Origin: Bacillota bacterium
GTDB taxonomy: Bacteria; Bacillota; Clostridia; Oscillospirales; Ruminococcaceae
Assembly: GCA_023460035.1 (NCBI GenBank)
Contig: JAEWRN010000044.1
Location: forward strand, 1 to 64,000
Length of the DNA stretch: 64,000 bases
Direction: 5' to 3'
Both the position numbers and the translations under genes were made by a program. Below are positions 1-7,854 of the stretch, piece after piece (within the stretch, counting starts at the first letter, position 1; each line of letters begins with the position of its first letter). Below the pieces are notes generated by a model, which was not told the DNA's origin, ran no database searches, and saw only the letters and a list, made by a program, of their open reading frames with translations.

Positions 1-55
1 TGACAGTGCCTTGTTTGAATTCCTCGCTGTACCGTGTTCCTTTGCTTTTTTCCAT
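1..55 (-). CDS. IS3-family transposase OrfA, N-terminus only (cut by window edge)
   Basis: The minus strand opens with an ATG at 55 and reads MEKSKGTRYSEEFKQGTV before the window ends. The RYSEEFK segment is typical of the start of IS3-family OrfA helix-turn-helix proteins. A strong ribosome site (GAAGGAG, 64-70) lies eight bases upstream. The sequence is unlike the OrfA at 1151-1426, so this is a second, different element running out of the window. Only 18 codons are visible, so the assignment rests on that motif and on the neighbouring IS. Confidence 0.6.
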   Translation of the reverse strand, partial: MEKSKGTRYSEEFKQGTV

Positions 56-252
56 GCTGGACACTCCTTCGTAGTGATTTTATTTTACACTACTCCGCAC
101 TCTCCAGCAAATCGGGTATAGCTCAGAATTCCAAGATTTCCTTTGTGAAAATCTCAACATGTTCTACTTTCTCTGGTCTTGGGCCTCCTGTTGTCAATAT
201 AGGGACAACCTTATTTTTATGAAATTGCGCTTCACTTCTTGTTGTGTAATGG

Positions 253-1146
253 TCAAGCATTTTTGTAACACAGCAGCTTAAATTGATCCAATCCATACCT
301 TGTCTCATAGGGCGTACGATAATTATTGTATGAGTGTGGGCGAATCTGATTGTACCAAAGATAAGCGAACTCTGAAACAGCATTTGCCAATTCTTCATCG
401 GTTCGAAAGTTGAAGCGATTAATCAATTCTGCCTTAAAAGTATTGTAATAGCGTTCCATCGGAGCATTGTCATATGGACACCCTGCGGCACTCATGCTCT
501 GCGTGATACTGTGTTCCAGACAATAAAGGATAAATTAAACAGAAGTAAATTGGCTTCCCTAATCGGAATGCAATATCAGATTTTCAGGTTTCTTCTCCTG
601 GGAATGAAGGGCTTTTTCGAGAGTCAGAATCGCTAAATCGCTCGCAATCCATTTTCCGGTTTCACTTGCGACCACGCTGCGGTCGTATAAATCAATGATG
701 GTACAATTGTACCGCATGAAACCGTTAGTAAGAAAAACATAGGTAAAATCGGTACACCAGATCTGATTGGCTTTGTCTGCCACAAAGTCTCGCTTCAAGA
801 GATTCGGAAAGATTTTGTGAGCATGTTCTTTTTTGTACCCAGGGCGCTTACGGCGGCAGACACACTGCAGATGAAGCTCTATATTCATATATTTGTGAAC
901 GGTAGTTTTACTCAAAAACATCTGGTTTCTTGCAAGAAAAACATGCATGCTTCTGTGACCAAGGATTCCGCCGAATTCATGATAGATGTTCTTGATTTCA
1001 CGGCAAATCTCATTTTTCTTTGCACGGTAAGCAGTCTTGCTTTGTTTCAGATAATTGTAGTATGCGTTTGGAAATATTCCCATTCGCCTTAACAGCCAAC
1101 GGATTCCGAAATGCCTTTGATGTTTTTCGATGAATCGATATGCCAC
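253..1146 (-). pseudogene. IS3-family transposase OrfB (DDE integrase) with two in-frame stops
   Basis: Reading from 1146 gives an rve-type integrase: an N-terminal HTH_21-like region, then WCTDFTYV with the first catalytic Asp, then LILHSD with the second. A TAG (559-561) follows directly where HSDQGSQ is expected, and a TAA (535-537) comes eight codons later. The same frame continues through MSAAGCPYDNAPMERYYNTF, which carries the catalytic Glu, to a natural stop at 253. No frameshift is needed; both lesions are single-codon nonsense changes. Transposase activity is therefore probably lost unless the stops are suppressed. Confidence 0.8.
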
Positions 1147-1150
1147 TAAT

Positions 1151-1426
1151 CTATTTCCTTCGCAAAGAATGCCGCTGCTTTTTTAGAAAGTCGTTTTCCT
1201 TTTCAGCCTCTGCAAGTTTCTGACGGAGTTGCCTGACCTCCTGCATTAATTCGTTTTCAGACTTTGCGGCATTATTTGTTTGGCATTCTTCGCGGTATGC
1301 GCGTATCCAGTTTGAAACAGTAGCATGACAGATTCCGTATTCGGCAGCAAGACTGGCAATGGTGCGACCCTCTTGGATATGTAGTTTTACAACCTTTTTC
1401 TTGGTTTCCTCAGTAATCCTTTGCAT
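1151..1426 (-). CDS. IS3-family transposase OrfA (helix-turn-helix)
   Basis: A 91-residue protein with an HTH_Tnp_1-type fold: TIASLAAEYGICHATVSNW is the recognition helix region. A leucine-zipper-like segment follows (about residues 55-85, with QLRQKLAEAEKENDFLKKQ), as in IS3-family OrfA. It ends five bases before OrfB starts. A ribosome site (AAAGGAG) precedes the ATG. OrfA by itself would bind the IS ends; full transposition normally needs an OrfAB fusion, which the broken OrfB here would prevent. Confidence 0.85.
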   Translation of the reverse strand: MQRITEETKKKVVKLHIQEGRTIASLAAEYGICHATVSNWIRAYREECQTNNAAKSENELMQEVRQLRQKLAEAEKENDFLKKQRHSLRRK

Positions 1427-1498
1427 GTCGTAACTCCTTTTCTAATAGATATTGTAATCCATTAGGCTAGAGCGTTACAAGTTCAATATACCACTACA

Positions 1499-1641
1499 CC
1501 CATTCCAACATCCACATTATCACCAATTACAGGGCATAAGTCATCCTTTCCGTTGTTCCCAATACTTCTGAATTTATGTATAGCAAACCGCTTACCATCG
1601 CTTGTCAAGCGAATACACGGGGTCCTTTTCTTGCATATTAT
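1499..1641 (-). pseudogene. Serine acetyltransferase-like (hexapeptide) gene fragment cut by the IS
   Basis: Minus-strand translation from about 1641 reads FAIHKFRSIGNNGKDDLCPV and then IGDNVDVGMG before running into the IS end at 1498. The IGDNVDVG motif and the preceding segment resemble the left-handed beta-helix part of serine O-acetyltransferase-like enzymes often found in polysaccharide loci. There is no start codon in this frame (a TGA lies at 1642-1644) and no continuation on the far side of the IS. It is therefore a remnant, not a gene. The family call rests on about 45 residues. Confidence 0.5.
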
Positions 1642-1668
1642 TCATGCCATAGCTCCCCTTTATGGCTG

Positions 1669-2793
1669 TCACCCTTGAATTGCCTCCGCAATCATTTTCA
1701 CCGTACCTTCCGAAAGATAAGGTCCCATCGGTAAAGCAAGCACCGTCTGGCAGAGATTCTCGGTTTCTGCGCAAACAGCCGCAGCGCAGCGGCTGTTTGC
1801 AAACGCCCCCTGCTGGTGCATCGGCTTAGCATAATACACCATCGTGGGAACACCCTGCTCTTTCATCCTTGCCTGAAGCGCTGTACGGTCAACATTTTCC
1901 GGCAAGCGCACCGTATACTGTGCCCAACTGCTAATCATTCCATTGGGTACTGTAGGCAGAATCAAATTGGTATCTTTCAGGGCTTCGTTGTACCACTTTG
2001 CGACTTGGTTAACATCGTCAACTTCGTATTCACGGAACGCTTTCAGTTTCACTTGCAGAATGGCCGCCTGAACTGTATCAACACGGCTGTTCATACCCAA
2101 ACGAATATTATTATATTTATCTGAGCCGCTCTTACCATGAACAGCAAGGCTATGAATCAAATCTGCCCATTCGTCATTATCCGTAAAAATTGCGCCTCCG
2201 TCACCATAGCAGCCTAGCGGTTTGGCTGGGAAGAAGCTGGTGGTGGAGATGTCGCCAAACGAACAGGCTTTTTTCCCATAAAGCGAGCCACCAAATCCTT
2301 GTGCGCCATCCTCCAAAAGCAGTAGGTCGTATTTCTCACAAATGGGTTTAATTGCATCATAATCCGCGGTCTGCCCAAACAAGTCAACTGCAACTACAGC
2401 TTTGGGGGTCAATTTACCCTCCGCTTTCACCTGCAAAATCGCTTGTTCCAGCTTCTGTGCGTCCAAATTAAAGGTAGCCGGTTTTACATCCACAAAAATG
2501 CAGGTTGCCCCCTCTGCAGCCGGGCATTCTCCACTGGAAAAGAAGGTGAAATCAGGGACAAACACTGCGTCCCCAGAGCCGACATTCCACACCTTCAGCG
2601 CAAGTGTTAGGGCATCTGTTCCGTTGGCGCAGGTAATGCAGTGCTTTGCTCCAACATACTCTGCCAGTTCCTTTTCCAGTTCCTTCACCTGCGGACCAGA
2701 GATGAAGTGTGTCGAGCTCAACACCTCTTGGATTGCCGCATCCATCTGTGGCTTCAAAACCTCATACTGTTTTTTCAAATCACGAAATTCCAT
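1669..2793 (-). CDS. wbpE: UDP-2-acetamido-3-amino sugar-uronate aminotransferase (WbpE-like, DegT/DnrJ/EryC1)
   Basis: A 374-residue PLP-dependent sugar aminotransferase of the DegT/DnrJ/EryC1/StrS family. In the WbpE pathway it transfers an amino group from glutamate to the 3-keto sugar made by WbpB. Visible motifs are the cofactor Asp region LLLEDGAQGFG (about 158-168) and the PLP-binding Lys191 in SFFPAKPLGCYGDGG. The length is normal for the family. It is the last intact gene of the capsule operon, four bases after the LpxD-like gene. Co-location with wbpA, wbpB, wbpD and wbpI supports this role over other DegT family reactions. Confidence 0.85.
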   Translation of the reverse strand: MEFRDLKKQYEVLKPQMDAAIQEVLSSTHFISGPQVKELEKELAEYVGAKHCITCANGTDALTLALKVWNVGSGDAVFVPDFTFFSSGECPAAEGATCIFVDVKPATFNLDAQKLEQAILQVKAEGKLTPKAVVAVDLFGQTADYDAIKPICEKYDLLLLEDGAQGFGGSLYGKKACSFGDISTTSFFPAKPLGCYGDGGAIFTDNDEWADLIHSLAVHGKSGSDKYNNIRLGMNSRVDTVQAAILQVKLKAFREYEVDDVNQVAKWYNEALKDTNLILPTVPNGMISSWAQYTVRLPENVDRTALQARMKEQGVPTMVYYAKPMHQQGAFANSRCAAAVCAETENLCQTVLALPMGPYLSEGTVKMIAEAIQG

Positions 2794-2796
2794 AAT

Positions 2797-3699
2797 CTAT
2801 TTGTCCTTCTTTTCAAAGCGCCGTGCAGGATTTCCCGCTACCGTTACTCCTGCCTCGACCGTTTTTGTTACTGTTGACCCCATTCCAACAACGCAGCCTT
2901 CCCCAAGCTGGATTCGATTACGAATACAAGCATTGATTCCTATGTATGCGTGCAAACCTGTCTCTACAAAGCCCCCGATGATGCTCCCCGCCGTAATTTC
3001 CGTGTCTTTACCCAAATGAACGTCATGTCCTATGTGCACCAAGGCATCCACTTTCACATTGTCTTCAAGAACCGTATCCCCGCCCGAACCGCAGGAGATG
3101 TTATCCAGCGCACCAACTTCCACACGATTGCCAATCAGTACCTTGCCCAGCGTCGCAATACGCATTTTATTCCCGCTTTCATCCTCGGCCATTGTAAAGC
3201 CCTTTGCTCCAATAACAGCCTTTTCATTTGCAAGAAAATTGTCGCCACTGACTGCGTTCTTTATCACCGTTCCCGCAAGAATGGTCGCGTTCTTACCAAG
3301 TATAACATCGTGTCCAATGATACGCCCTGGCTCAATATAGGCATTCTCACCGACTTGAGCTGTCTCGCTAAGGTAATAACCCTGTTCTGTCAACTGATAG
3401 CGTAGCGCTTTGTCTCTGTCTGTCCGAATCTGTGCAAGCTCATTTGCAAACCGAGCGTAATCCAATTGTGGGCTCTGGGTCATCACAAAGCAATTATTCA
3501 CTTCCAGCGCGGACGGAACAATAATCCCATCCTCAGCAAACACAAGGCACTCCTGTACGCCCGAAAGATTTCCCAGCAGTCTTTCCACTTTCTTGGTGAT
3601 AAACATAGCTGTATTGCATTTTGGATTACCTTTATAGGAAGCACCTGACACTATAAAATCATAGCGAGGATTGATTTGATTCACGTTGTAATCCATCAT
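2797..3699 (-). CDS. LpxD-like left-handed beta-helix acyltransferase
   Basis: A 300-residue protein. Residues 1-100 form an N-terminal domain, and about 110-295 form hexapeptide repeats (VGENAY, IGHDVILG, IGNRVEVG and others), the layout of LpxD-type N-acyltransferases. ALVHIGHDVHLG carries the His-Gly-His-Asp expected for catalysis. In Gram-negatives LpxD acylates UDP-glucosamine for lipid A. This organism shows no lipid A genes here and the gene lies between wbpD and wbpE, so I infer that it acylates an amino sugar of the capsule precursor. There are two adjacent ATGs (3699 and 3696); GGGAGG upstream fits the second slightly better. Confidence 0.7.
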   Translation of the reverse strand: MMDYNVNQINPRYDFIVSGASYKGNPKCNTAMFITKKVERLLGNLSGVQECLVFAEDGIIVPSALEVNNCFVMTQSPQLDYARFANELAQIRTDRDKALRYQLTEQGYYLSETAQVGENAYIEPGRIIGHDVILGKNATILAGTVIKNAVSGDNFLANEKAVIGAKGFTMAEDESGNKMRIATLGKVLIGNRVEVGALDNISCGSGGDTVLEDNVKVDALVHIGHDVHLGKDTEITAGSIIGGFVETGLHAYIGINACIRNRIQLGEGCVVGMGSTVTKTVEAGVTVAGNPARRFEKKDK

Positions 3700-3732
3700 G
3701 CGGCCTCCCTCACGGGCGGCACGGCAGACAGA

Positions 3733-4335
3733 TCAAATATTACTGTCCCCCCCCGCGTACATTTTGTCGTTCATCTTTTGCAGCTCATTGTTCTCATTAA
3801 TCTCATAGCTGACCCCGCAATCCGGGCAATACAGCTTTTTATCCAGCACCTGCCCACACTCACAAACCCAGCCGATTTGCCTGGCCGGAGTGCCAGCCAT
3901 TAACGCGTGTGCTGGAACATTTTTCGTCACCACTGCGCCGGCAGCAATCGTGCAGAACGCGCCCAGCTCATGTCCGCACACCACCGTTGCATTTGCGCCA
4001 ATGGTTGCATCGTGGTGTACAACCGTTTTTTTATATCCCTGATGCCCCTTGGGGTAACGAGCGCGGGGTGTCAAATCGTTGGTGAATACCATCGATGGGC
4101 CGCAAAACACGCAGTCCTCTAACTCCACACCCTCATAAATGGAGACATTGTTCTGAACCTTAACGCCGTCCCCAATTTTCACATTGTTGGAGACATTGAC
4201 ATTCTGCCCAAAGGAGCAGCCTCTGCCAATGATCGCGCCACCTTGGATATGGGAAAAGTGCCAAATCTTTGTGCCGTCCCCAATTTTCACGCCATCATCC
4301 ACAATGCTGGTTTCATGCACGAAATAATCAAGCAT
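3733..4335 (-). CDS. wbpD: UDP-3-amino sugar-uronate N-acetyltransferase (WbpD-like)
   Basis: About 200 residues of hexapeptide repeats (VKIGDGTKIWHFSHIQ, IGRGCSFGQNVNVSNNVKIG) characteristic of WbpD/WlbB acetyltransferases, which N-acetylate the 3-amino group made by WbpE. The C-terminus has a small zinc-knuckle-like tail (CECG...CPDCG, about 167-188). I place the start at ATG 4335, with GGAAGG eight bases upstream. A GTG three codons earlier (4344) is also open. The gene overlaps the wbpB stop by 8 bp, implying coupled translation. The last codons contain the G8 tract described separately, so the C-terminal few residues could change with tract length. Confidence 0.83.
   Translation of the reverse strand: MLDYFVHETSIVDDGVKIGDGTKIWHFSHIQGGAIIGRGCSFGQNVNVSNNVKIGDGVKVQNNVSIYEGVELEDCVFCGPSMVFTNDLTPRARYPKGHQGYKKTVVHHDATIGANATVVCGHELGAFCTIAAGAVVTKNVPAHALMAGTPARQIGWVCECGQVLDKKLYCPDCGVSYEINENNELQKMNDKMYAGGDSNI
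3747..3761 (-). repeat. G8 homopolymer in a 15-mer shared with 12865-12879
   Basis: The plus strand reads CCCCCCCCGCGTACA, i.e. TGTACGCGGGGGGGG on the coding strand, ten codons before the wbpD stop. The identical 15-mer in the same orientation occurs 9.1 kb away inside a glycosyltransferase gene. Runs of eight G are prone to slippage, which would alter the extreme WbpD C-terminus. Confidence 0.8.
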
Positions 4336-5410
4336 CAAACTCACCTTCCATGTCTGTGCTGGCGAAATCCGTCAGCGGCAGTTTGACGGGTTGGCCGGTT
4401 TTCATGCTCTTATAAATAGACAGAATCATCTCCAGCGCATTCCGGCCCGCAACTGCATCCACATAGGGCTTGCGGCCTGTTTTGATAGCTTCAATCACAT
4501 CAGCGTACAGACTTGTATGACCGTTACCATACACATTACTTGTCTGCTCTATCAAGCCTTTATTCTGTTGATCTGCTTCCGTTTCGTCTGCAAAATTCCA
4601 TACATCCAAATTGTTGGTAGATGTTCCGCCGATTTTCACCGTGCCGGTTTCGCCGAACAAATACAGCGTTTCCTCCAAGTTTTTTGGGTACACATTGGTT
4701 GTCCCCTCGATGGTAGCGACCGCGCCATTTTTAAAGGTCACCACCGCCATGCCAATATCCTCAGCCTCCAAATAATGGTGCTCCTGTTGACGCGTGACAC
4801 CGTAAACCGTGTCCACCTCGCCGCCCATCATCCAACGCAGCAGGTCAATGCCGTGGATGCACTGATTCATTAGGCAGCCGCCATCCTGCGCCCAGGTGCC
4901 ACGCCACAGAGCCTGATCGTAGTAGCCTTTGTTGCGATTCCAACGCACATGGATGCTACCGTGGCTCAATTTACCAAAGCGGTCAGCTTCCAGCGCCTTG
5001 CGGGTTTTCTGCACTGCAACGTTAAAGCGGTTTTGGTGGCAGGCACACACCGTTACACCATTTTCCTCACTGCGGCGAACGATTTCGTCTGCGTCGGCCA
5101 TGCTCATTGCCATTGGCTTTTCAATGATGACATTCACGCCGTGGTCAATGCAGTATAGCGCGATTTCGGCATGGATGCCACTCTCGGTGGCAATAGCCGC
5201 CAGTTCGATTTCCGGGTGTTCCTCGAACATTTTCTTGTAGTCGGTGTAGCGGGCAATACTTGCATCGTTCTTCAAATCATGTTTTGCTAACAGAGTTTCA
5301 ATGTTTTCCGGCACAACATCGCAAGCCGCAACAAATTCAAGTCCATTGTTTAGAACCGCTTTCACATGGTTTGTAGCAATGCGGCCACAGCCAATCAGTG
5401 CGTATTTCAT
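4328..5410 (-). CDS. wbpB: UDP-N-acetylglucosaminuronate 3-dehydrogenase (WbpB-like, Gfo/Idh/MocA)
   Basis: A 360-residue NAD(P)-dependent oxidoreductase. The Rossmann motif GCGRIA sits at residues 7-12, and the family EKP motif at 97-99 (VIIEKPMAMSMADADEIV) contains the conserved Lys. The C-terminal Gfo/Idh/MocA domain fills the rest. In the diacetamido-uronate pathway WbpB oxidises C3 of UDP-GlcNAcA to give the ketone used by WbpE. The start ATG overlaps the wbpI stop (ATGA) and its end overlaps wbpD, so this is a tightly packed pathway block. The specific substrate is inferred from the neighbours. Confidence 0.85.
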   Translation of the reverse strand: MKYALIGCGRIATNHVKAVLNNGLEFVAACDVVPENIETLLAKHDLKNDASIARYTDYKKMFEEHPEIELAAIATESGIHAEIALYCIDHGVNVIIEKPMAMSMADADEIVRRSEENGVTVCACHQNRFNVAVQKTRKALEADRFGKLSHGSIHVRWNRNKGYYDQALWRGTWAQDGGCLMNQCIHGIDLLRWMMGGEVDTVYGVTRQQEHHYLEAEDIGMAVVTFKNGAVATIEGTTNVYPKNLEETLYLFGETGTVKIGGTSTNNLDVWNFADETEADQQNKGLIEQTSNVYGNGHTSLYADVIEAIKTGRKPYVDAVAGRNALEMILSIYKSMKTGQPVKLPLTDFASTDMEGEFDA

Positions 5411-6515
5411 GCTTCTTCATTCTCCTTTAACTTCAATTCCATTTCGCTCACAATTTTCTCTGCAGAATGTCCGTCGCCAAACGGAAGATAAGTTTCATCG
5501 ATCTCCTGCGGGAGCATCAGTTTGTTAACAATGTCCTGCGCATCGTGCTTTGTAAGGGTATTGCGCCCCGCAACCATAGTTTCCGGCCAACAGACGAAAT
5601 TCAAAATGGTCACGCACTTTTTTTCAGCAAAGAAAGCCTCGCGCTGTAGCCCACCAGAATCCGTTACAATCTCCTTAGCATGGTTAACAAGACAAACACT
5701 TTCTAAATAGCCAACAGGTTCCGTGAGAAGAATGTTCTTGAAGCCATTCTGTTCTTGAAGCCATTCTGTTCTTGAAGTCTTAAAGCACGCTTCTTATTTC
5801 TGGGATGGACAGGGTAAATTGTGGGCGCATCCAGTTGTTCCATCGCCAGGAAAATTTCCATCAAATCGCTGTCTTTTTCCGTGTTTTCTTCACGGTGGCA
5901 AGTCAAATAATAAAACTCTGTCGGTAACTTTGCGGTTTCACCTGTTAGCAATTTTAGTGTAATATTTTCCGGAGTAATCTTACCACTATACTCCAAAAAG
6001 GCATCATACATGGGGTCGCCAACTAAAACCAGCCGATCCGCAAGTCCCTCTTTTGCTCCCTCATCCATGCCGCTCTGCGTGCTGGCCAGCAGCAATGTAG
6101 ACAGGTGGTCCGTGCAAATGCGGTTGATTTCTTCCGGGTTGGTTTTGCTGTGCGTGCGCGCTCCCGCCTCCACATGACAAATTGGAATGTGCAACTTTGC
6201 TGAGGCAAGAGCCGCTGCAAGGGTGGAATTGGTATCGCCATAGACGAGAAGCCAATCCGGTCGCTCCTCCATCAACACCTTTTCAATGGCAATCATCATA
6301 TTGCCCGTCATCTGTGCATGGGTGCCGCCCGCGATTCCAAGATTGTAGTCCGGCTTAGGAATGTCCAACTCCTCAAAAAACTGCTCCGACATATTGTAAT
6401 CATAGTGCTGCCCTGTGTGTACTATCACTTCTGTATGCTTTTTGCGCAGAACATGCGAAACGACAGCCGCTTTGATAAACTGCGGGCGAGCGCCAACAAC
6501 CGTTACGACCTTCAT
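5407..6515 (-). pseudogene. wbpI: UDP-GlcNAc3NAcA 2-epimerase (WbpI-like), frameshifted by a 17-bp tandem duplication
   Basis: From 6515 the protein starts MKVVTVVGARPQFIKAAVV, the hallmark of non-hydrolysing UDP-sugar 2-epimerases, and runs about 256 good residues. It then goes out of frame at a 17-bp direct duplication and stops at 5703. Removing one repeat unit restores NGFKNILLTEPVGYLESVCL followed by an STDSGGLQREAFF-like motif (here TDSGGLQREAFF) and continues in frame to the stop at 5407, giving a normal 363-residue enzyme. The enzyme would make the mannuronate epimer, the last step of the Wbp pathway. As read, it is inactive; precise loss of one unit would repair it. Confidence 0.9.
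5733..5777. repeat. 17-bp direct tandem repeat, about 2.6 copies, inside wbpI
   Basis: The unit tgttcttgaagccattc occurs at 5733-5749 and 5750-5766, followed by a partial copy tgttcttgaag at 5767-5777. Two full copies shift the reading frame; one copy leaves wbpI open. The 11-base partial copy present even with one unit provides the homology that could drive gain or loss by slippage. Confidence 0.95.
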
Positions 6516-7832
6516 TTACAGCACCTCAATGTTCTCACGCGGCTGAATGTTCTTCATGACATTCTTGGTATCAAAGATGGCCTTTGCATTCGCCTGCACC
6601 ATGGCATAATCAATGTTGGTATGCGCACAAGTCACCATCACAAGGTCATAGCCCGCAACAACCTCCGGAGTCAGTTCCGGAATGCTCTTTCCGCTTTCAC
6701 CGTACATATTGTGGAACTCTGCAACCCACGGGTCAAAGTACGAAACCTCAGCACCGACCTTTTTCAGTTTTTTATATACGCGGATAGCCGGGCTTTCACG
6801 GTAGTCGTCAATATCCTGCTTGTAGGAAACGCCCAACATCAATACTTTTGCGCCATTGATTGCTTTCTTATGACCGTTCAGAATGTGCATTGCGCGCTCA
6901 ACACAATATTCCGGCTGACCATCGTTGATTACCATACTATTCTCAATCAGCGTTGTGTGGAAGCCGTACTCACGGGCTTTCCATGTGAGATAGTAAGGGT
7001 CAAGTGGGATGCAGTGGCCGCCCAAGCCGGGGCCGGGATAGAACGCCTGGAAGCCATAGGGTTTGGTCTTGGCTGCGTTAATGACCTCCCAAATAGAGAT
7101 ACCCATTTCGTGGCACAGACGACCCAACTCGTTAACAAGGCCGATGTTGATGTTTCGATATGTATTTTCGAGAATTTTCTCCATTTCTGCAATGCCCGGG
7201 CTGGAAACGGTGTAGACCTCACCCTCCAGCACCGCACGATACATGGCAGAGATAACCTCTGCTGCATCTTCACCAATGGCACCGACGACCTTCGGCGTGT
7301 TTTTGGTTTTATAAATCAGGTTGCCCGGATCAACACGCTCCGGGCTAAAGCCGAGATAAAAATCCTTGCCGCAGGTCAGCCCGCTACCTTTTTCCAGAAT
7401 GGGCTTAATGAGTTCTTCTGTGGTGCCAGGGTATGTAGTAGATTCCAAAACAACCATCGTGCCGGGCTTGAGGTACTTGGCAACCGCCGTGGCAGAATCC
7501 CGCACATAGCTGATATCCGGTTCCTGATGCTCATCCAGCGGCGTGGGAACACAGATAGCAATAAAATCCACGTCTTTCACGAAGGTGAAATCAGTGGTGG
7601 CGCTAAAACGGCCTTCTTTTACCAACTTGGCAAGGTCGCTGTCCACCACGTCGCCAATGTAGTTGTGGCCAGCGTTCACGGCATCCACCTTGGATTGTTG
7701 GACGTCAAAACCGATGGTTTTGAAACCAGCTTTGGCCTTTTCGACCGCCAACGGCAGTCCAACGTAGCCGAGTCCAACAACGCCAGCGGTGATCGTGCGA
7801 TTCTCAATTTTCTGTAAAAGTTTATTTTTCAT
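6516..7832 (-). CDS. wbpA: UDP-GlcNAc 6-dehydrogenase (WbpA-like)
   Basis: A 438-residue UDP-sugar dehydrogenase that oxidises C6 of UDP-GlcNAc to the uronic acid, the entry step of the Wbp pathway. The NAD-binding motif GLGYVGLPLA is at about 20-29, CVPTPLDE at 94-101, SPERVDPG at about 163-170, and the catalytic Cys274 lies in GLGGHCIPLDP. The C-terminal domain (about 330-420, with YKQDIDDYRESPA) is complete. It ends immediately before the wbpI ATG. The same family includes UDP-ManNAc dehydrogenases (WecC); WbpA is preferred because wbpB, D, E and I follow. Confidence 0.87.
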   Translation of the reverse strand: MKNKLLQKIENRTITAGVVGLGYVGLPLAVEKAKAGFKTIGFDVQQSKVDAVNAGHNYIGDVVDSDLAKLVKEGRFSATTDFTFVKDVDFIAICVPTPLDEHQEPDISYVRDSATAVAKYLKPGTMVVLESTTYPGTTEELIKPILEKGSGLTCGKDFYLGFSPERVDPGNLIYKTKNTPKVVGAIGEDAAEVISAMYRAVLEGEVYTVSSPGIAEMEKILENTYRNINIGLVNELGRLCHEMGISIWEVINAAKTKPYGFQAFYPGPGLGGHCIPLDPYYLTWKAREYGFHTTLIENSMVINDGQPEYCVERAMHILNGHKKAINGAKVLMLGVSYKQDIDDYRESPAIRVYKKLKKVGAEVSYFDPWVAEFHNMYGESGKSIPELTPEVVAGYDLVMVTCAHTNIDYAMVQANAKAIFDTKNVMKNIQPRENIEVL

Positions 7833-7854
7833 TTTTTAAGTCCTTACATTTTTA

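Larger units (their letters stand above)
189..1498 (-). mobile_element. IS3-family insertion sequence with decayed orfB
   Basis: About 1310 bp holding orfA and orfB in IS3 order on the minus strand. The proposed ends are imperfect inverted repeats: TGTTGTCAATAT reading inward from 189 and TGTAGTGGTATAT reading inward from 1498. No matching target-site duplication is visible (tcc on the left, ccc on the right), and the two flanks do not look like halves of one gene. This suggests that DNA beside the element was lost after insertion. The boundaries are a best estimate from the repeats. Confidence 0.65.

Noticed and set aside
123..250. Open minus-strand tail GGPRPEKVEHVEIFTKEILEF left of the first IS
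   Set aside because: Too short and without a start; I cannot tie it to a family. It may be a gene remnant or chance.
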